64,000 bases of DNA from Labrenzia sp. PHM005 (GTDB lineage Bacteria; Pseudomonadota; Alphaproteobacteria; Rhizobiales; Stappiaceae), in the NCBI RefSeq assembly GCF_006517275.1, contig NZ_CP041191.1:1234501-1298500 (forward strand), given 5' to 3'. The first letter of the stretch is position 1. Each line of letters begins with the position of its first letter. A program made the position numbers and the translations under genes. The notes below the pieces were generated by a model, which saw nothing but the letters and a program-made list of their open reading frames with translations, ran no database searches and was not told the DNA's origin. Below are positions 8,094-16,288 of this stretch, in pieces.

Positions 8094-8722
8094 GTTAATG
8101 CCATCTCCCGGTAGGCTGCCACAAAGGCTTGCGCACGCTTGGCAATATTATTCACCGAGTAGCTTGGCTTATATAGTGCTGAGCCGAGGCCGAAACTGTT
8201 GGAACCTGCTTTGAAATAGCTCTCCATTGTTTCCGGCGTTATGCCCCCGACCGCAGCAACGATTGCGTCTTTTGGAAGAACAGCGCGCATGGCTGCAATT
8301 GCCTTGGGTGGAACCAGTTCAGCTGGAAAAAATTTCAAGACGGATGCGCCAATTTCCAAGGCATCGAAGGCCTCGGTCGGAGACAAGACGCCCGGACACC
8401 ATTTGGCACCCAGCTCCACGGCTCTTTCTCCAACGGTGGGCTTCATGTTCGGAGCAACAATGATTTTCCCGCCGGCATCAACGACCGCATCCACGTTGCC
8501 CGGTGTCAGTACAGTCCCTGCTCCAATGACAATCCGGTCGCCATATTTCTTGGCGATCAGCGAAATTGACGTAAGCGGATCCGGAGAATTGAGCGGAACC
8601 TCAATGATCCGGAACCCCGCATCAACGAGCGCGTCGGCAACATCCAGCGCCTGTTCGGGCGCCAGGCCGCGCAGGATCGCGATCATTGGATTGTCGGATA
8701 TGGCCTCTTCCCACAAATTCAT
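8090..8722 (-). CDS. dgoA: 2-dehydro-3-deoxy-6-phosphogalactonate aldolase
   Basis: A class I KDPG/KDPGal aldolase of 210 residues that cleaves 2-dehydro-3-deoxy-6-phosphogalactonate to pyruvate and glyceraldehyde 3-phosphate. Visible signatures are MIAILRGL (with the catalytic-site Arg) near residue 13, RIIEVPLNSPDP with the active-site Glu, IGAGTVLT, and the Schiff-base lysine in SVLKFFPAE near residue 130, followed by AVGGITPE and GLGSALYKPS. The PLNSPDPLTSI form rather than the KDPG-type TLRT motif favours the galactonate branch. The stop overlaps the SDR start and the start overlaps the kinase stop by four bases, so it is tightly coupled to dgoK. Confidence 0.92.
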   Translation of the reverse strand: MNLWEEAISDNPMIAILRGLAPEQALDVADALVDAGFRIIEVPLNSPDPLTSISLIAKKYGDRIVIGAGTVLTPGNVDAVVDAGGKIIVAPNMKPTVGERAVELGAKWCPGVLSPTEAFDALEIGASVLKFFPAELVPPKAIAAMRAVLPKDAIVAAVGGITPETMESYFKAGSNSFGLGSALYKPSYSVNNIAKRAQAFVAAYREMALT

Positions 8723-9639
8723 GAAATCAATCCTGCAGATTTTGCGATCAAGAAATGACCGCGAGCGACAATATTGTCCGGTGCCCTGCGGCTGCTGATG
8801 CCAGCGACGGCCAGTGCGATCTCATAACGGTCCGCCAGATCACCTCTGCCCACAATCGTCACCTGCTGATCGGCATCGACTTCTCTTGCTGCATATTTGA
8901 CTTCAGCACCAATCAGCATGCCGGAAAGGTAATCGGCCGACATGTCCTCGGAGATCTTTCCAAAAAGCGGCATGGTCCGCACATGGAAAAGTTCATGCAG
9001 CAGATTGTCCCCTGATGTCAGGCCCGCCTGAACACCCAAGCGGAAACCGACCTCATTGAAAGGGCCGTCTTCCATCAGAGTGCCGAGGATGGTGTGCGAC
9101 TTCAGCGTGCCGAAGAGCTCCCCGGTCATATAGGTCATATAGTCGTCGATCCGGTCACCGGTGACCGTGATCCACTTGTTGTGGGTGCCTGGCATGACAT
9201 AAACGCCATCACCAAGTCCGGCGGCGGACGCCCCGACGATCTGAGTTTCCTCGCCGCGCATGACATCAGGAGCGCCATTGTGCTCGGTCGTCATGCCGGT
9301 AACGAAACACAGTTGGACGCCTTTGGACGTTTCGAACGGCACCAGGGCGCTGGCGAGATCATCGGGCCCAGAGGGGACATTTACATAAGGCGTCTCAAGC
9401 CAGCCGTTGCGGCTAGTGATCATACCGGATGCGATGACCGGCAAGGATCTGGTGGCGGTCCATGGCTGGATAAGGTCGTGGAAGACCGAGTCAAAATCCC
9501 GGTCTTCCACGTGCATGATCCCCTGGGAGGTGGAAATCACATCCAAAACTTCGCCATCAGAGCCGATCAGAAAGGCACGGAGTGAAGAGGTTCCCCAATC
9601 CATGCCGATCAAGACAGGATCAGATGCGGCCGAATTCAT
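8719..9639 (-). CDS. dgoK: 2-dehydro-3-deoxygalactonokinase
   Basis: Phosphorylates 2-dehydro-3-deoxygalactonate (KDGal) with ATP, feeding the aldolase encoded next. GMDWGTSSLRAFLI at residues 12-25 is the phosphate-binding loop of this ASKHA-like family; VMPGTHNKWI and MTGELFGTLKSHTILG are further typical blocks. The ATG at 9639 (MNSAASDPVLIG) is chosen since the 41 extra residues of the longest frame are Ser/Arg-rich, not family-like, and would lie inside the RraA-like gene; the chosen start still overlaps that gene's stop by 20 bases. Length of about 306 residues is normal. No galactonate dehydratase is found in the window to make its substrate. Confidence 0.92.
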   Translation of the reverse strand: MNSAASDPVLIGMDWGTSSLRAFLIGSDGEVLDVISTSQGIMHVEDRDFDSVFHDLIQPWTATRSLPVIASGMITSRNGWLETPYVNVPSGPDDLASALVPFETSKGVQLCFVTGMTTEHNGAPDVMRGEETQIVGASAAGLGDGVYVMPGTHNKWITVTGDRIDDYMTYMTGELFGTLKSHTILGTLMEDGPFNEVGFRLGVQAGLTSGDNLLHELFHVRTMPLFGKISEDMSADYLSGMLIGAEVKYAAREVDADQQVTIVGRGDLADRYEIALAVAGISSRRAPDNIVARGHFLIAKSAGLIS

Positions 9640-10291
9640 TGAGAAGGTCCTCGACGGTTTTGCCTTGGGCAACCCACTTACGGGTTTCCTCTTCGCGGTC
9701 AGCCTGCTCCTGAGCGAGCTTGACGATTTCCTCGGCCTTGGCCAGCGGGATGACGGTGACACCCATCAGGTCCGCAACGATAAAGTCGCCTGGGTTGACC
9801 ACAACACCGCCGCAAGCGATCGGCACATTGATGGACAGTTCTTCTTTGCGGCCGGAGAACATGGTGTGCGTACCACGCGGGGTGATCGCACGGGTCCAGA
9901 TCGGCCAGTTGATGTCTTCCAGCTCGTCCGTGTCGCGGCCCGCACCGTCAACGATCATTGCGCGGATGCCGCGGTTTTGGGCCAGACCGCCCATCAGGCC
10001 ACCACACACAGATGTGTTCACGTCGCCGCCAGCGTCAACCACGATGACATCGCCCGGGTGCCCCATTTCAAGCGCCTTGAGCGGGTCGACGAGATCGCCC
10101 TTGGACAACTGAACCGTGATCGCCTGTCCGGTGACTTTTGCCTTGAAAGCAGGTTTGATGCCGCTGTCCATGACGCCAGTTCGGTACTGAACGTCAGCGA
10201 AAATGGCCGTTGCGGAGTAAGCCTGGATGACCTTGTCGAATTTTTCCAGAAGGTCTGGACGGCGTTCAAAGTCGTTGAATTCTTTAAGCAT
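9620..10291 (-). CDS. RraA-like aldolase/decarboxylase family protein
   Basis: A 223-residue member of the RraA/HMG-aldolase family. The GGLMGGLAQNRGIRAMIVDGAGRD segment carries the Arg-x-x-x-x-x-x-Asp/Glu pattern that binds the divalent metal and pyruvoyl group in HMG/CHA aldolases, and PGDVIVVDAGGDVNTSVCGG precedes it. True RNase E regulators are shorter (about 160 residues); the extra C-terminal helix DREEETRKWVAQGKTVEDLL is typical of metabolic homologues. It may therefore split or decarboxylate a 2-oxo sugar acid and release pyruvate or oxaloacetate. It sits between the CtBP-like dehydrogenase and dgoK in the operon. Confidence 0.8.
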   Translation of the reverse strand: MLKEFNDFERRPDLLEKFDKVIQAYSATAIFADVQYRTGVMDSGIKPAFKAKVTGQAITVQLSKGDLVDPLKALEMGHPGDVIVVDAGGDVNTSVCGGLMGGLAQNRGIRAMIVDGAGRDTDELEDINWPIWTRAITPRGTHTMFSGRKEELSINVPIACGGVVVNPGDFIVADLMGVTVIPLAKAEEIVKLAQEQADREEETRKWVAQGKTVEDLLNEFGRI

Positions 10292-10309
10292 TACTAGTCA
10301 GTCCTAGGG

Positions 10310-11338
10310 TTAAGCAGATTGCTTGAGAGCGTCTGCGTTCACCGGGTAATCCGGCGTTTGTTTTGTGAGAACTTTGGCAACTTGTGTTGCTGCGGTGGTG
10401 CGGGCCGCCAGGATTGACTCCTCGGAGTAGTAAGCCGAATGCGGGGTCACCATGACGTTTGGCAGGGTAAAGAGCGGATTGTCAGCAGGGTTCCAGTTCA
10501 CCCGCTTTGCCGGTTCTTCTTCCGGGTCATCCAGACCGGCTGCGGCGAGGTCGCCATCCGTTAGAGCACGGTACAGCGCTGCATTGTCGACAGTTGGACC
10601 ACGGCCGGTATTCACCAGAATTGCCCCCGGTTTCATGGCAGTAAACTCTGCATCAGACAGGAAGTGGCGCGTTTCCGGCGTCATCGGCGCCTGCATCAGG
10701 ATGTAGTCGCTGCGTTTCAAAAGCTCGTCTTTGGAAACCAGCTCGACCCCATGCTCTTTTGCAATTGCTTCTGGAAGGAACGGGTCATAGGCAATGACTT
10801 TCGCACCGAAGGCCTGGGCCCGGTGTGCAATTGCCTGACCTATTTTTCCAAAAGACACGACACCCATCGTGCGGCCGCGGACACGGTTCACCGGTTGCCC
10901 GCTCTGCCAGCGCCAAATGCCCTGATGGGTTGCACGATCATAATCCGGCAGCTTCCGGGCCAGCGTGAGCCAGAGCGCGATGGCATGATCAGCAACTTCT
11001 TCGGTGCAATAGTCCAGAACGTTGGTCACGAGAATGTTGCGCTGTGTTGCCGCCTCGACGTCAACAATGTCGACGCCAACGCCGTAGCGGGCGATCACTT
11101 CGCATTTTTCCATGCGCGAAATCGTGTCACGTCCGACCCGCGCATACTGGTTGATCATGGCAGCGCAGTCGCGCGCGGCTTCAAAGAGGTCTTCCTCTTT
11201 CTTGCTCTGGAGGCCGATGACTTCGGCCCCCACAGCTTCCAGGATTTCCCGCTCAACGTCGATGTCACCGAAATCATAGTCGGTGATTACGACTTTGGGC
11301 CGGTCATCCCGCCAGAATTTGCCGAGCGTATTAGACAT
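10310..11338 (-). CDS. CtBP-like D-isomer 2-hydroxyacid dehydrogenase
   Basis: A 342-residue NAD(H)-dependent 2-hydroxyacid dehydrogenase of the C-terminal-binding-protein branch. Seen are IARYGVGVDIVDVEAAT (catalytic Arg-region strand), a Rossmann loop in RGRTMGVVSFGKIGQAIA, VNTGRGPTVDNAAL with the substrate-binding Arg, AAGLDDPEEEP with the catalytic Glu, and TPHSAYYSEES with the catalytic His. GFGKIG of many homologues is FGKIG here. It would oxidise a D-2-hydroxy acid or reduce a 2-oxo acid. Its start overlaps the VOC gene's stop by 8 bases. The presence of a 2-hydroxyacid dehydrogenase and a LarA homologue in one regulon suggests interconversion of hydroxy-acid stereoisomers. Confidence 0.87.
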   Translation of the reverse strand: MSNTLGKFWRDDRPKVVITDYDFGDIDVEREILEAVGAEVIGLQSKKEEDLFEAARDCAAMINQYARVGRDTISRMEKCEVIARYGVGVDIVDVEAATQRNILVTNVLDYCTEEVADHAIALWLTLARKLPDYDRATHQGIWRWQSGQPVNRVRGRTMGVVSFGKIGQAIAHRAQAFGAKVIAYDPFLPEAIAKEHGVELVSKDELLKRSDYILMQAPMTPETRHFLSDAEFTAMKPGAILVNTGRGPTVDNAALYRALTDGDLAAAGLDDPEEEPAKRVNWNPADNPLFTLPNVMVTPHSAYYSEESILAARTTAATQVAKVLTKQTPDYPVNADALKQSA

Positions 11339-11825
11339 ACGCGCCAGCCGAGTAAGTCAGTTCATAAGAATGGCTGTAGAGTTCGAAGATGTTGCCGAAT
11401 GGATCTTCCATGTAGACCATCCGGTACGGCTTTTCGTCCGGGTAGTATTTGCGGACCTGGTTCATGCGCTGCTTGCCGCCAAGTTCCTCGATGATCTTGA
11501 CACGCTCTTCCAGATTCTCGTCCTGAACACAGAAATGGAACAGGCCGCGGCGCCAGTATTCGAAGGGACGCTCTTCCTCGACCGTGTTGGGGAATTCGAA
11601 CAACTCGATCCCGACACCGTCACCCATGGCAAGGTGCGCGATCCGGAAAGAACCCCAGCCTTCGCCAAAGACGTCGTCGCACATTTGACCGATCGCGCTT
11701 TCATCGTGCTTGATCTCGGTTGGTGGCATGATGACGTAAAGGCCAAAGGCTTTAGAATAGAATTCGACGGCCTTTTCCAGGTCGGGAACGGTGATGCCGA
11801 TGTGGGAGAAGGTAAGTGCAGGCAT
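11331..11825 (-). CDS. VOC (glyoxalase/dioxygenase fold) protein
   Basis: A 164-residue vicinal-oxygen-chelate protein with two beta-alpha-beta-beta-beta modules: FSHIGITVPDLEKAVEFYSKAFGL at the start gives the first metal-ligand His, FRIAHLAMGDGVGIELFEF the first Glu region, RRGLFHFCVQDENLEE the second His and YMEDPFGNIFELYSH the second Glu. All four possible metal ligands are present, so an active enzyme (isomerase, lyase or dioxygenase) is likely. Substrate unknown; the operon suggests a sugar-acid-derived compound. The ATG has a GGAG-type site upstream and the gene lies 23 bases after the preceding SDR. Confidence 0.82.
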   Translation of the reverse strand: MPALTFSHIGITVPDLEKAVEFYSKAFGLYVIMPPTEIKHDESAIGQMCDDVFGEGWGSFRIAHLAMGDGVGIELFEFPNTVEEERPFEYWRRGLFHFCVQDENLEERVKIIEELGGKQRMNQVRKYYPDEKPYRMVYMEDPFGNIFELYSHSYELTYSAGAYV

Positions 11826-11848
11826 GGTTTGCTCCGTTTATTTCAGTG

Positions 11849-12637
11849 TTAGAGAATGCTTCTGATGATGCCGCCTTCGATGCGGTACCCCGCGCCGTTT
11901 GCAGCTTTTGAGGACGCGACAAAAGCAATCATCCGGGCGACTTCGTCCGGTTCGATAAAGCGCTGGATGAGGGATGTCGGTTCGTCATTCTTGAAATAGT
12001 TCGAGACGATCTCGTCGATCGGCTCAGACTTTTGTTCGGCAAGGCCTTCAAAATAGCTTTGAACACCTTCCGTCCAGGTTGGGCCAGGCAGGACCGAGTT
12101 CACCCGGACGCCTGTCCCTTTGGTCAATTCCGCAAGGCCGCGCGTGAGGCCAAGCATCGCTGTCTTGGTGACAGAGTAGTGAACCATTTGGGGAAGAGGT
12201 TTGACTGCAGCTTCGCTGGCCAAGTTCACAACTGCTCCGGCATTGCGGGACAGCATATCCGGCAAGACTCTCCGCGCCAGGCGAACGGCGCTCAACACAT
12301 TGATGTTGAAGTAGGAGAGCCACTCATCGTCGGTCAGGTCTTCGAATGGTTTGACCGAAAAGATCCCGACATTATTGACCAAAACATCAATCGAACCTTC
12401 CGCGGTGGCAAAGTCGTACAAGGCTTCGGCGTCCGGCGTTTTGGAAAGGTCAGCAGCAAAGCCGTTGACTTTTCCAAAGGGTTCCAAATCCGCAACACAG
12501 GACGCAACTTCCGCCTCCGTCAGACCATTGACGATGACTTCAGCCCCGTCTTGCAAGAACGCCTTGGCGGTTGCTTTGCCGATACCGGCACCAGAACCTG
12601 TGACAAGAATACGTTTGTTTTTGAGATCGAGATCCAT
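11849..12637 (-). CDS. Short-chain dehydrogenase/reductase
   Basis: A 262-residue classical SDR: TGSGAGIG near residue 12, NNVG near 87, catalytic Ser in NLASEAA, YSVTK near 150-154 and VRVNSVLPGPTWTEGV after it. The insert QSYFEGLAEQKSEPIDEIVSNYF before the C-terminal strand is common in SDRs annotated as sugar or oxidoreductase enzymes of catabolic operons. The ATG at 12637 (MDLDLKNKRIL) is chosen: it follows the permease stop by 10 bases, and the longer frame starts inside that gene. It probably oxidises the imported sugar, giving a lactone for the SMP-30 protein, but the substrate is not known. Confidence 0.85.
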   Translation of the reverse strand: MDLDLKNKRILVTGSGAGIGKATAKAFLQDGAEVIVNGLTEAEVASCVADLEPFGKVNGFAADLSKTPDAEALYDFATAEGSIDVLVNNVGIFSVKPFEDLTDDEWLSYFNINVLSAVRLARRVLPDMLSRNAGAVVNLASEAAVKPLPQMVHYSVTKTAMLGLTRGLAELTKGTGVRVNSVLPGPTWTEGVQSYFEGLAEQKSEPIDEIVSNYFKNDEPTSLIQRFIEPDEVARMIAFVASSKAANGAGYRIEGGIIRSIL

Positions 12638-12647
12638 TGGCCGGCTC

Positions 12648-13625
12648 TTACTGATTGACTTGCGGAAAAGAGAACAGGCAGCGGATCCGGCTGGAGAGTT
12701 CATTGCGCCACATGTCGACACCGACCGCCGCTAGAATAATCACACCGAGCACGATGTTCTGAACGGAGGTCGGAACAGCATTGAGGTTCAGGGCGTTTTG
12801 AACCACTACGATGGTTAGGGCGCCGATCAAAGTTGCCAGCACATTGCCGCGCCCCCCTGCCAAAGAAGCGCCACCAACAACGGCTGCCGCAATGGCCTGA
12901 AGCTCCAGGGTCTGGCCGTAGTTGGGAGATCCGGAATTTAGGCGGGCAGCCATCAGGATGGCGCCAACCGCCGTCATGAAGCCTGCAATAGCAAAGGCGT
13001 AGGTCTGAACGCGTTTAACGTTGATCCCAGAAAGGGCAGCAGCCGAAGGATTGCCGCCAATGGCGTATATCTCGCGGCCAAGCTTGGAGTAATTCATGAG
13101 AATGGCGGCAAGGCCAAAGAAGAACACCAGATAATAGAACGGCAGTGGAATACCCAGGAACGAACCGTAAAACAGTGGTTCCAGATTCGGATCGAGCGAA
13201 AACACGGGCGATCCATTGTTGAACATCAAAGCCAAACCGCGGAAGGCTATTAACCCGGCAAGTGTGGTGATGAACGACGGAATTCTGAGGTAAGCGCTCA
13301 AAACACCATTGAGAAGGCCGAAGGCAACACCGCAGCCCAGGACCATCACTATGGCGATTGGAAGCGGAAGCCCGAGAAACTTCAAGAATTCCGCCAAGAT
13401 CAAGGTGAGAAGCGCCACCATTGAGCCGGAGCTTAGGTCGATGCCTGCGGTGATGATGACTACAGTTGCGCCGATCGCAATCAAAGCGACGATGCTAACC
13501 TGCAAGGCGAGGTTCGACAGGTTCCCTGGATTTAGGAAGCGGTCTGTCGTCAAGGCTACAAGCAAGACGACGGTTATCAGAGCGAAGAGAGGCCCGAGCA
13601 GCTGGGCGTCGAAAATACGTTTCAT
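12648..13625 (-). CDS. CUT2-family sugar ABC transporter permease (system 1)
   Basis: An RbsC-like permease of 325 residues with about ten hydrophobic segments. The conserved AGIDLSSGSMVAL after segment 2, AYLRIPSFITTLAGLIAFRGLAL, YAIGGNPSAAALSGINVKRV (coupling region facing the ATPase) and AIAAAVVGGASLAGGRG are diagnostic. It forms the inner-membrane channel with the ATPase encoded immediately upstream, with which it overlaps by four bases (ATGA). The C-terminal tail NELSSRIRCLFSFPQVNQ is not conserved. Confidence 0.93.
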   Translation of the reverse strand: MKRIFDAQLLGPLFALITVVLLVALTTDRFLNPGNLSNLALQVSIVALIAIGATVVIITAGIDLSSGSMVALLTLILAEFLKFLGLPLPIAIVMVLGCGVAFGLLNGVLSAYLRIPSFITTLAGLIAFRGLALMFNNGSPVFSLDPNLEPLFYGSFLGIPLPFYYLVFFFGLAAILMNYSKLGREIYAIGGNPSAAALSGINVKRVQTYAFAIAGFMTAVGAILMAARLNSGSPNYGQTLELQAIAAAVVGGASLAGGRGNVLATLIGALTIVVVQNALNLNAVPTSVQNIVLGVIILAAVGVDMWRNELSSRIRCLFSFPQVNQ

Positions 13626-15157
13626 GCCGCTGTCTCCTGAATTTCAATAGAGTTCTGGTCAGATGAGGCCTTGACGAGATCGGCGTGCGTCAAGTTGGCG
13701 GCATCTGAGATAGCTGTGACTTGTCCATGGTGAACCGTTGCAATGCGGTCGCTCATTGCGAGCAATTCGTCATGGTCGGAACTGATCAAAATGATCGACT
13801 TGCCTTGAGCAGTGAGGTCATTGATCAACCGGTAAACGGCGAGCTTTGCACCAACGTCGATGCCCTGAGTTGGTTCATCGAAGATCAAAATGTCAGCGTC
13901 CGAAAACAGCCAGCGGGCGAGAATGACTTTTTGCTGGTTACCGCCGGACAGAAGAGCGATTGATTTGCTGTCGGCTTGCTTTGAAATCTCCAGGTCCCGA
14001 ATGTAGTCTGTGGTGACCTGAGCTTCGCGTGGAAGGTCAAGAAACCCGGCCTTGGTGATCTTTCCAAGCCCTGCGGTCGTGACATTTCCACCTGCAAAGA
14101 AGTTCGGGAAGAGGCCGTCGAATTTCCGATTTTCAGAAACCAGGGCCATGCCTGCTTTGATGGCGTCTTTCGGGCTCCTGATTTTGACCCTTTTGCCGTG
14201 AATCAGAACTTCTCCGGCGGTCAATCGGTCAACCCCGAAAAGGCCGAGCGCAATTTCCGTCCGGCCGGAACCTAGCACTCCGCCCAGCCCCAAGACTTCG
14301 CCAACGCGCACCGAAAAGCTTGCGCCGTTTACACCGCGGTCGGTCGAAAGGTCCTTGGCTTCGAGGATGATTTCCTCGCGGGAATTGTTGATCTTCGGAT
14401 AGTGTTCTTCGACATCCTCGCCGATCATCGCTGCAACAATATCGCCGACGGTTACTTCTGTTTCTCCGCTGGCGCGCACGACCTTGCCGCCACGCAGAAT
14501 GGTGACTTCATCGACAATCCGTTCAACTTCATCTAGGCGGTGGGAGACATAAAGGATCGCACACCCACGCTCGCGCATACGGCGTAAAAGCTTGTGAAGG
14601 TGATCGATTTCCGGCAAGCCAAGAGCGGCGGTCGGCTCGTCCAAAATGATCATCTTCGCGTCGGAGGCCAATGCCTTTGCGATCTCTACAAGCTGCTGCT
14701 GAGCAACCGATAGGTCGCCCGTTATTTGCTCCGGATCGAGATTAACATCCATGTCCTCCAAGACCGCTCGTGTCTCGCTGTACATGGTTTGCCAATCGAC
14801 TGTTCCTAGAGCTGTTTTTGGGAGCCGCCCCAGGAAAATGTTTTCGGCTACCGTCAGTGAGGGAACGATAGAGAATTCTTGAAAGACGGTGGCAATACCT
14901 TTTGCCCGGGCGTCGATGGGGCTGTGCAACTGGACTTGGCTGCCTTTGCACAGGATACGGCCGGTGTCCGGTTGCTGGACGCCGGACAGCATTTTGATCA
15001 AGGTCGACTTGCCACAACCGTTTTCTCCAAGCAGGCCGTGGATTGATCCTTCAAAGAGTTTGAGCGAGATGCGGTCATTGGCGAGGACGCCTGGATATTG
15101 TTTGACCAGGTCGACCACTTCCCAAAGAGGCTGTGATTTTCGTTCTTTAGCAGTCAT
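13622..15157 (-). CDS. CUT2-family sugar ABC transporter ATP-binding protein (system 1)
   Basis: A double-domain RbsA/MglA-type ATPase of about 511 residues. Domain 1 has Walker A GENGCGKST, signature LSVAQQQLVEIAKAL and Walker B MIILDEPTAAL. Domain 2 has the usual degenerate P-loop (GVLGSGRTE), the signature LSGGNQQKVILARWL and ILIFDEPTQGIDVGAK. The ATG at 15157 is preferred; the longer frame starts at TTG inside an intergenic hairpin and adds a basic segment not typical of the family. It energises uptake of an unknown sugar together with the permease and binding protein next to it. Confidence 0.93.
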   Translation of the reverse strand: MTAKERKSQPLWEVVDLVKQYPGVLANDRISLKLFEGSIHGLLGENGCGKSTLIKMLSGVQQPDTGRILCKGSQVQLHSPIDARAKGIATVFQEFSIVPSLTVAENIFLGRLPKTALGTVDWQTMYSETRAVLEDMDVNLDPEQITGDLSVAQQQLVEIAKALASDAKMIILDEPTAALGLPEIDHLHKLLRRMRERGCAILYVSHRLDEVERIVDEVTILRGGKVVRASGETEVTVGDIVAAMIGEDVEEHYPKINNSREEIILEAKDLSTDRGVNGASFSVRVGEVLGLGGVLGSGRTEIALGLFGVDRLTAGEVLIHGKRVKIRSPKDAIKAGMALVSENRKFDGLFPNFFAGGNVTTAGLGKITKAGFLDLPREAQVTTDYIRDLEISKQADSKSIALLSGGNQQKVILARWLFSDADILIFDEPTQGIDVGAKLAVYRLINDLTAQGKSIILISSDHDELLAMSDRIATVHHGQVTAISDAANLTHADLVKASSDQNSIEIQETAA

Positions 15158-15199
15158 CGCTTTGGCCTGTCTTGGTGGCTTTCGCTTGTCTGTCGAGAA

Positions 15200-15224
15200 C
15201 CGGCGGCGCAATCAGCGCCACCGG
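15200..15224 (-). promoter_or_regulatory. Hairpin between binding-protein and ATPase genes
   Basis: A 10-bp stem (15200-15209 with 15215-15224, one G-U pair in the transcript) with a five-base loop lies just after the binding-protein stop. It has no T run on the minus strand, so partial attenuation or mRNA stabilisation that favours high binding-protein levels is more likely than full termination. Confidence 0.55.
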
Positions 15225-15236
15225 GCAGAGCAGGTC

Positions 15237-16268
15237 TCAGTACTCTTTTGACGGTTTCGGGTAGAGGCTGTCCGGGTCCTGCAAAAGATCCAGCACATTG
15301 GTCTCGTCTGTAATCATGGTTGAGGTCTGAACGAACCCGCCAGGGAATTCACCCTTCAAGGTATCGAGGGTCACTTCCAATGCGATCTCGCCCATGATGA
15401 ACGGCAGCGTATTTACGGTTGCTTTGATCTTGCCGTTGCTGATCTCTTCGAGAGCGGCTGTATCGCCGTCGTTGCCGAGAAGGATAAGATCGGATTTTCC
15501 AAGCGCCTTGGACGCAAGAGCCGCGCCCATGATCATGTAGTCATTAGCTGCAAAAAGAACGTCGACATCCGGGTTTGCCTGAAGCAAATCCATTCCGGCG
15601 ATATTACCGCCCTCAACATTCCACCCACCTGCGATAGAGGCAACAACTTCAATGTTTTTTGAGGTTTCAATACCGTCAAGGAAGCCGCCGACACGCTCGG
15701 TAGAGTGATAGCCGGGCTGGCCCTCAATCACCCCAACTTTTAGCGGGCTGCCTCCGGACATTTCACTTAGATATTTGCCAATCTGGCGGGTGCCTTCCCG
15801 TTGCGAATAACCGACCACGCCGTGAACGGGAGTCGGGAAGTCCGCGATATCGGAATTGACAATGACAACTGCGATACCTTTTTCCACTGCACGCGAAACA
15901 AGCGGAGCTGCTGCGGCTTCATCGTGCGTCGACAGGATGATGGCATCAACATCTTGCGTGATGACATCCTGGATCATGCCCATCTGACCGTTGATGTCTG
16001 CGCCTGATTGTGGGGCCAGCATAAACACTTCGATGTCTTCACTTTCAGCGGCTGCTTTGATGCCTTCCCCGATGGCGATGTAGTAGTTGAATTCTGTTGC
16101 CGGCGGCATATAGGCAATACGCAAGTCACCGTCGTTTTTCAGATCGGCGATTGAGGCCTGAGATCCGTCTTTCATAGGGACCGGATCTTTGTAGGCCGCA
16201 GACCATGCAACGGACGCTGACATGCTTAGCGCAAGCGTTGCAGATAGAATTTTGGAATTGGTTTTCAT
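15237..16268 (-). CDS. Periplasmic sugar-binding protein of ABC system 1
   Basis: A 343-residue type I periplasmic binding protein. A Sec signal peptide (MKTNSKILSATLALSMSASVAWSA, cut after the Ala cluster) is followed by DLRIAYMPPATEFNYYIAIGEGIKAAAE and DAIILSTHDEAAAAPLVSRAVEKGIAVVIVNSDI, the ribose-binding-protein-like pattern, and VLFAANDYMIMGAALASKALG in the second lobe. The ATG at 16268 follows GGAGGAAAAG; the eight extra residues of the longer frame are not needed. It delivers its ligand to the RbsA/RbsC-like pair downstream. Ligand unknown; the aromatic PPATEFNYY stretch forms part of the expected sugar pocket. Confidence 0.92.
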   Translation of the reverse strand: MKTNSKILSATLALSMSASVAWSAAYKDPVPMKDGSQASIADLKNDGDLRIAYMPPATEFNYYIAIGEGIKAAAESEDIEVFMLAPQSGADINGQMGMIQDVITQDVDAIILSTHDEAAAAPLVSRAVEKGIAVVIVNSDIADFPTPVHGVVGYSQREGTRQIGKYLSEMSGGSPLKVGVIEGQPGYHSTERVGGFLDGIETSKNIEVVASIAGGWNVEGGNIAGMDLLQANPDVDVLFAANDYMIMGAALASKALGKSDLILLGNDGDTAALEEISNGKIKATVNTLPFIMGEIALEVTLDTLKGEFPGGFVQTSTMITDETNVLDLLQDPDSLYPKPSKEY

Positions 16269-16288
16269 TTCTTTTCCTCCAGGTAGTT

